Shown here in pieces: positions 59,828 to 60,450 of a stretch of 60,450 nt of DNA (position 1 is the stretch's first letter; each line of letters starts with the position of its first letter). The notes beneath the pieces were generated by a model that saw only the letters and a program-made list of their open reading frames with translations, was not told the DNA's origin and did not search any database. The stretch spans positions 1,026,423 through 1,086,872 of the forward strand of contig CP070632.1 of assembly GCA_020356065.1 (NCBI GenBank). Direction: 5' to 3'. The DNA is from Nitrospiraceae bacterium (GTDB lineage: Bacteria > Nitrospirota > Thermodesulfovibrionia > UBA6902). The translations under genes were made by a program, and so were the position numbers.

Positions 59828-60450
59828 TTAATGTACTGTAAATGTTCCGTCTTCAATTATTAGGGTTCCATCACTGATTGTCATGTTACCGTTAAGTGTA
59901 GTTTCTCCAGAAGGAGGATCATTATAATCACAATCATATCCACCATTCAGAGTCACTGATATATTCATATCAATTAAAAGGTTTTCGATAAAAACTATAG
60001 CCTGACTCTGAATTGTATCACCGCTTACCATTGCATCATAGGCATCCTGAAGTACAGTGTAATATACAGGAGGGACATCTACAATCCCTACAGGAAGATT
60101 TGGACAATATTCGGGATTCAACTGCCAACCTATGTCCTGGAAGAGTTCTACAGTAAGCCCTGGATGGTGGTTGGGGCCTGTATAAAAGGGCTCCATAAGT
60201 TCATCAGGGGCGACTGCTGTATTGAAGTGCGAGACCGAAGAGCCCGACTCCGCCGGATTAGGTCCATACATCTGTACATGCGTTCCGTAGACTCCTGCTG
60301 TCTTGTCACCACTGGCCCCCTGCACATTTATGCCTGTCCAGTGCAGATCAGGCCCTGATCTGCTGGCTGTCATACGCTGGGCATTAGTCATGGAGGGGAA
60401 GTCAGAAGGTGTTGAGTTGTGGTGCTCAAGGTTGAGCATATATGTATCAT
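59828..60450 (-). CDS. Secreted protein, C-terminal part (runs off the window end)
   Basis: The frame is open through the last base (DTYMLNLEHHN...), so only the last 207 residues are visible. The region about 20-105 has GVYGTHVQMYGPNPAESGSSVSHF, then ELMEPFYTGPNHHPGLTVELFQDIGW, a stretch I associate with the end of secreted metallopeptidase-like proteins (SxSHFD...ELM.PF...PGL...QDIGW). After the P-rich CPNLPVGIVDVPP it continues with YYTVLQDAYDAMVSGDTIQSQ and a short repeat-like beta tail (LNGGYDCDYNDPPSGETTLNG, TISDGTLIIEDGTFTV), as in right-handed beta-helix or filamentous surface proteins. The protease active site, if any, is outside the window. Confidence 0.65.
   Translation of the reverse strand, partial: DTYMLNLEHHNSTPSDFPSMTNAQRMTASRSGPDLHWTGINVQGASGDKTAGVYGTHVQMYGPNPAESGSSVSHFNTAVAPDELMEPFYTGPNHHPGLTVELFQDIGWQLNPEYCPNLPVGIVDVPPVYYTVLQDAYDAMVSGDTIQSQAIVFIENLLIDMNISVTLNGGYDCDYNDPPSGETTLNGNMTISDGTLIIEDGTFTVH

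Noticed and set aside
1-60450. CRISPR arrays, integrases, restriction or toxin-antitoxin systems
   Set aside because: No regularly spaced direct repeats or matching proteins were seen; the only mobile element found is the IS3 copy and possible MITE-like repeats.

Overview
The window is about 60 kb of AT-leaning DNA (roughly 40-45% G+C in the stretches I counted) from a Gram-negative, probably anaerobic or microaerophilic bacterium with an elaborate c-type cytochrome respiratory system. Lipopolysaccharide genes (msbA, heptosyltransferases, O-antigen ligase-like protein), an LL-diaminopimelate aminotransferase, a pyruvoyl arginine decarboxylase with agmatinase, sigma54-type promoters and multiheme cytochromes beside NrfD-type membrane proteins suggest a Nitrospirota or Desulfobacterota-like lineage. 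This is inference from gene content; no rRNA or other marker is present to settle it.

Layout. 1-1224 is a complete IS3-family element whose outer end is base 1 of the window. 1.5-7.7 kb is accessory: a decayed four-helix-bundle gene, a VOC protein, a 585-aa protein that reads as a kinase joined to a pseudokinase, a G+C-rich GerW/DUF2953 cassette and an MDR oxidoreductase. 7.9-20.5 kb mixes metabolism and signalling: GlcF-like Fe-S protein, transaldolase-like aldolase, FmdB zinc ribbon, a small membrane protein behind a sigma54 site, two FHA proteins, a GT39-like protein, RluD, a chemoreceptor, a 52-aa zinc-ribbon-like protein, an HMA domain, a SemiSWEET-like protein and a PilZ-CBM48 fusion. 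20.5-25.5 kb has an MFS exporter, a pentaheme cytochrome with a beta-propeller partner, and a Trm112 homologue. 25.6-30 kb is housekeeping (argS, tgt, SDR epimerase). 30-42.4 kb is mostly cell-envelope biosynthesis, interrupted by polyamine genes, hisH and folK. 42.5-48.1 kb has an ankyrin protein, dapL, a HAD protein, a release-factor-like protein and a 692-aa possible glycosyltransferase bracketed by short repeats. 48.6-56.7 kb is the main functional block, a nine-gene respiratory locus: tetraheme cytochrome, Fe-S protein, NrfD, Rieske, cytochrome b, pentaheme cytochrome, tetraheme cytochrome, Fe-S protein, NrfD. It has three candidate promoters and a strong terminator. SCO1 and redoxin-TPR genes follow on the other strand, then a THEP1-type NTPase, a DUF427 pseudogene and the end of a secreted protein.

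The respiratory locus appears to couple a Rieske/cytochrome b core to two separate quinone-reactive Fe-S/NrfD modules and about thirteen c-type hemes. This is the strongest candidate here for an under-described system. Other notable signals are the kinase-pseudokinase, the PilZ-CBM48 fusion, a symmetric divergent promoter at waaC/folK, several apparently leaderless promoters, and two decayed genes recovered by reading across frameshifts.
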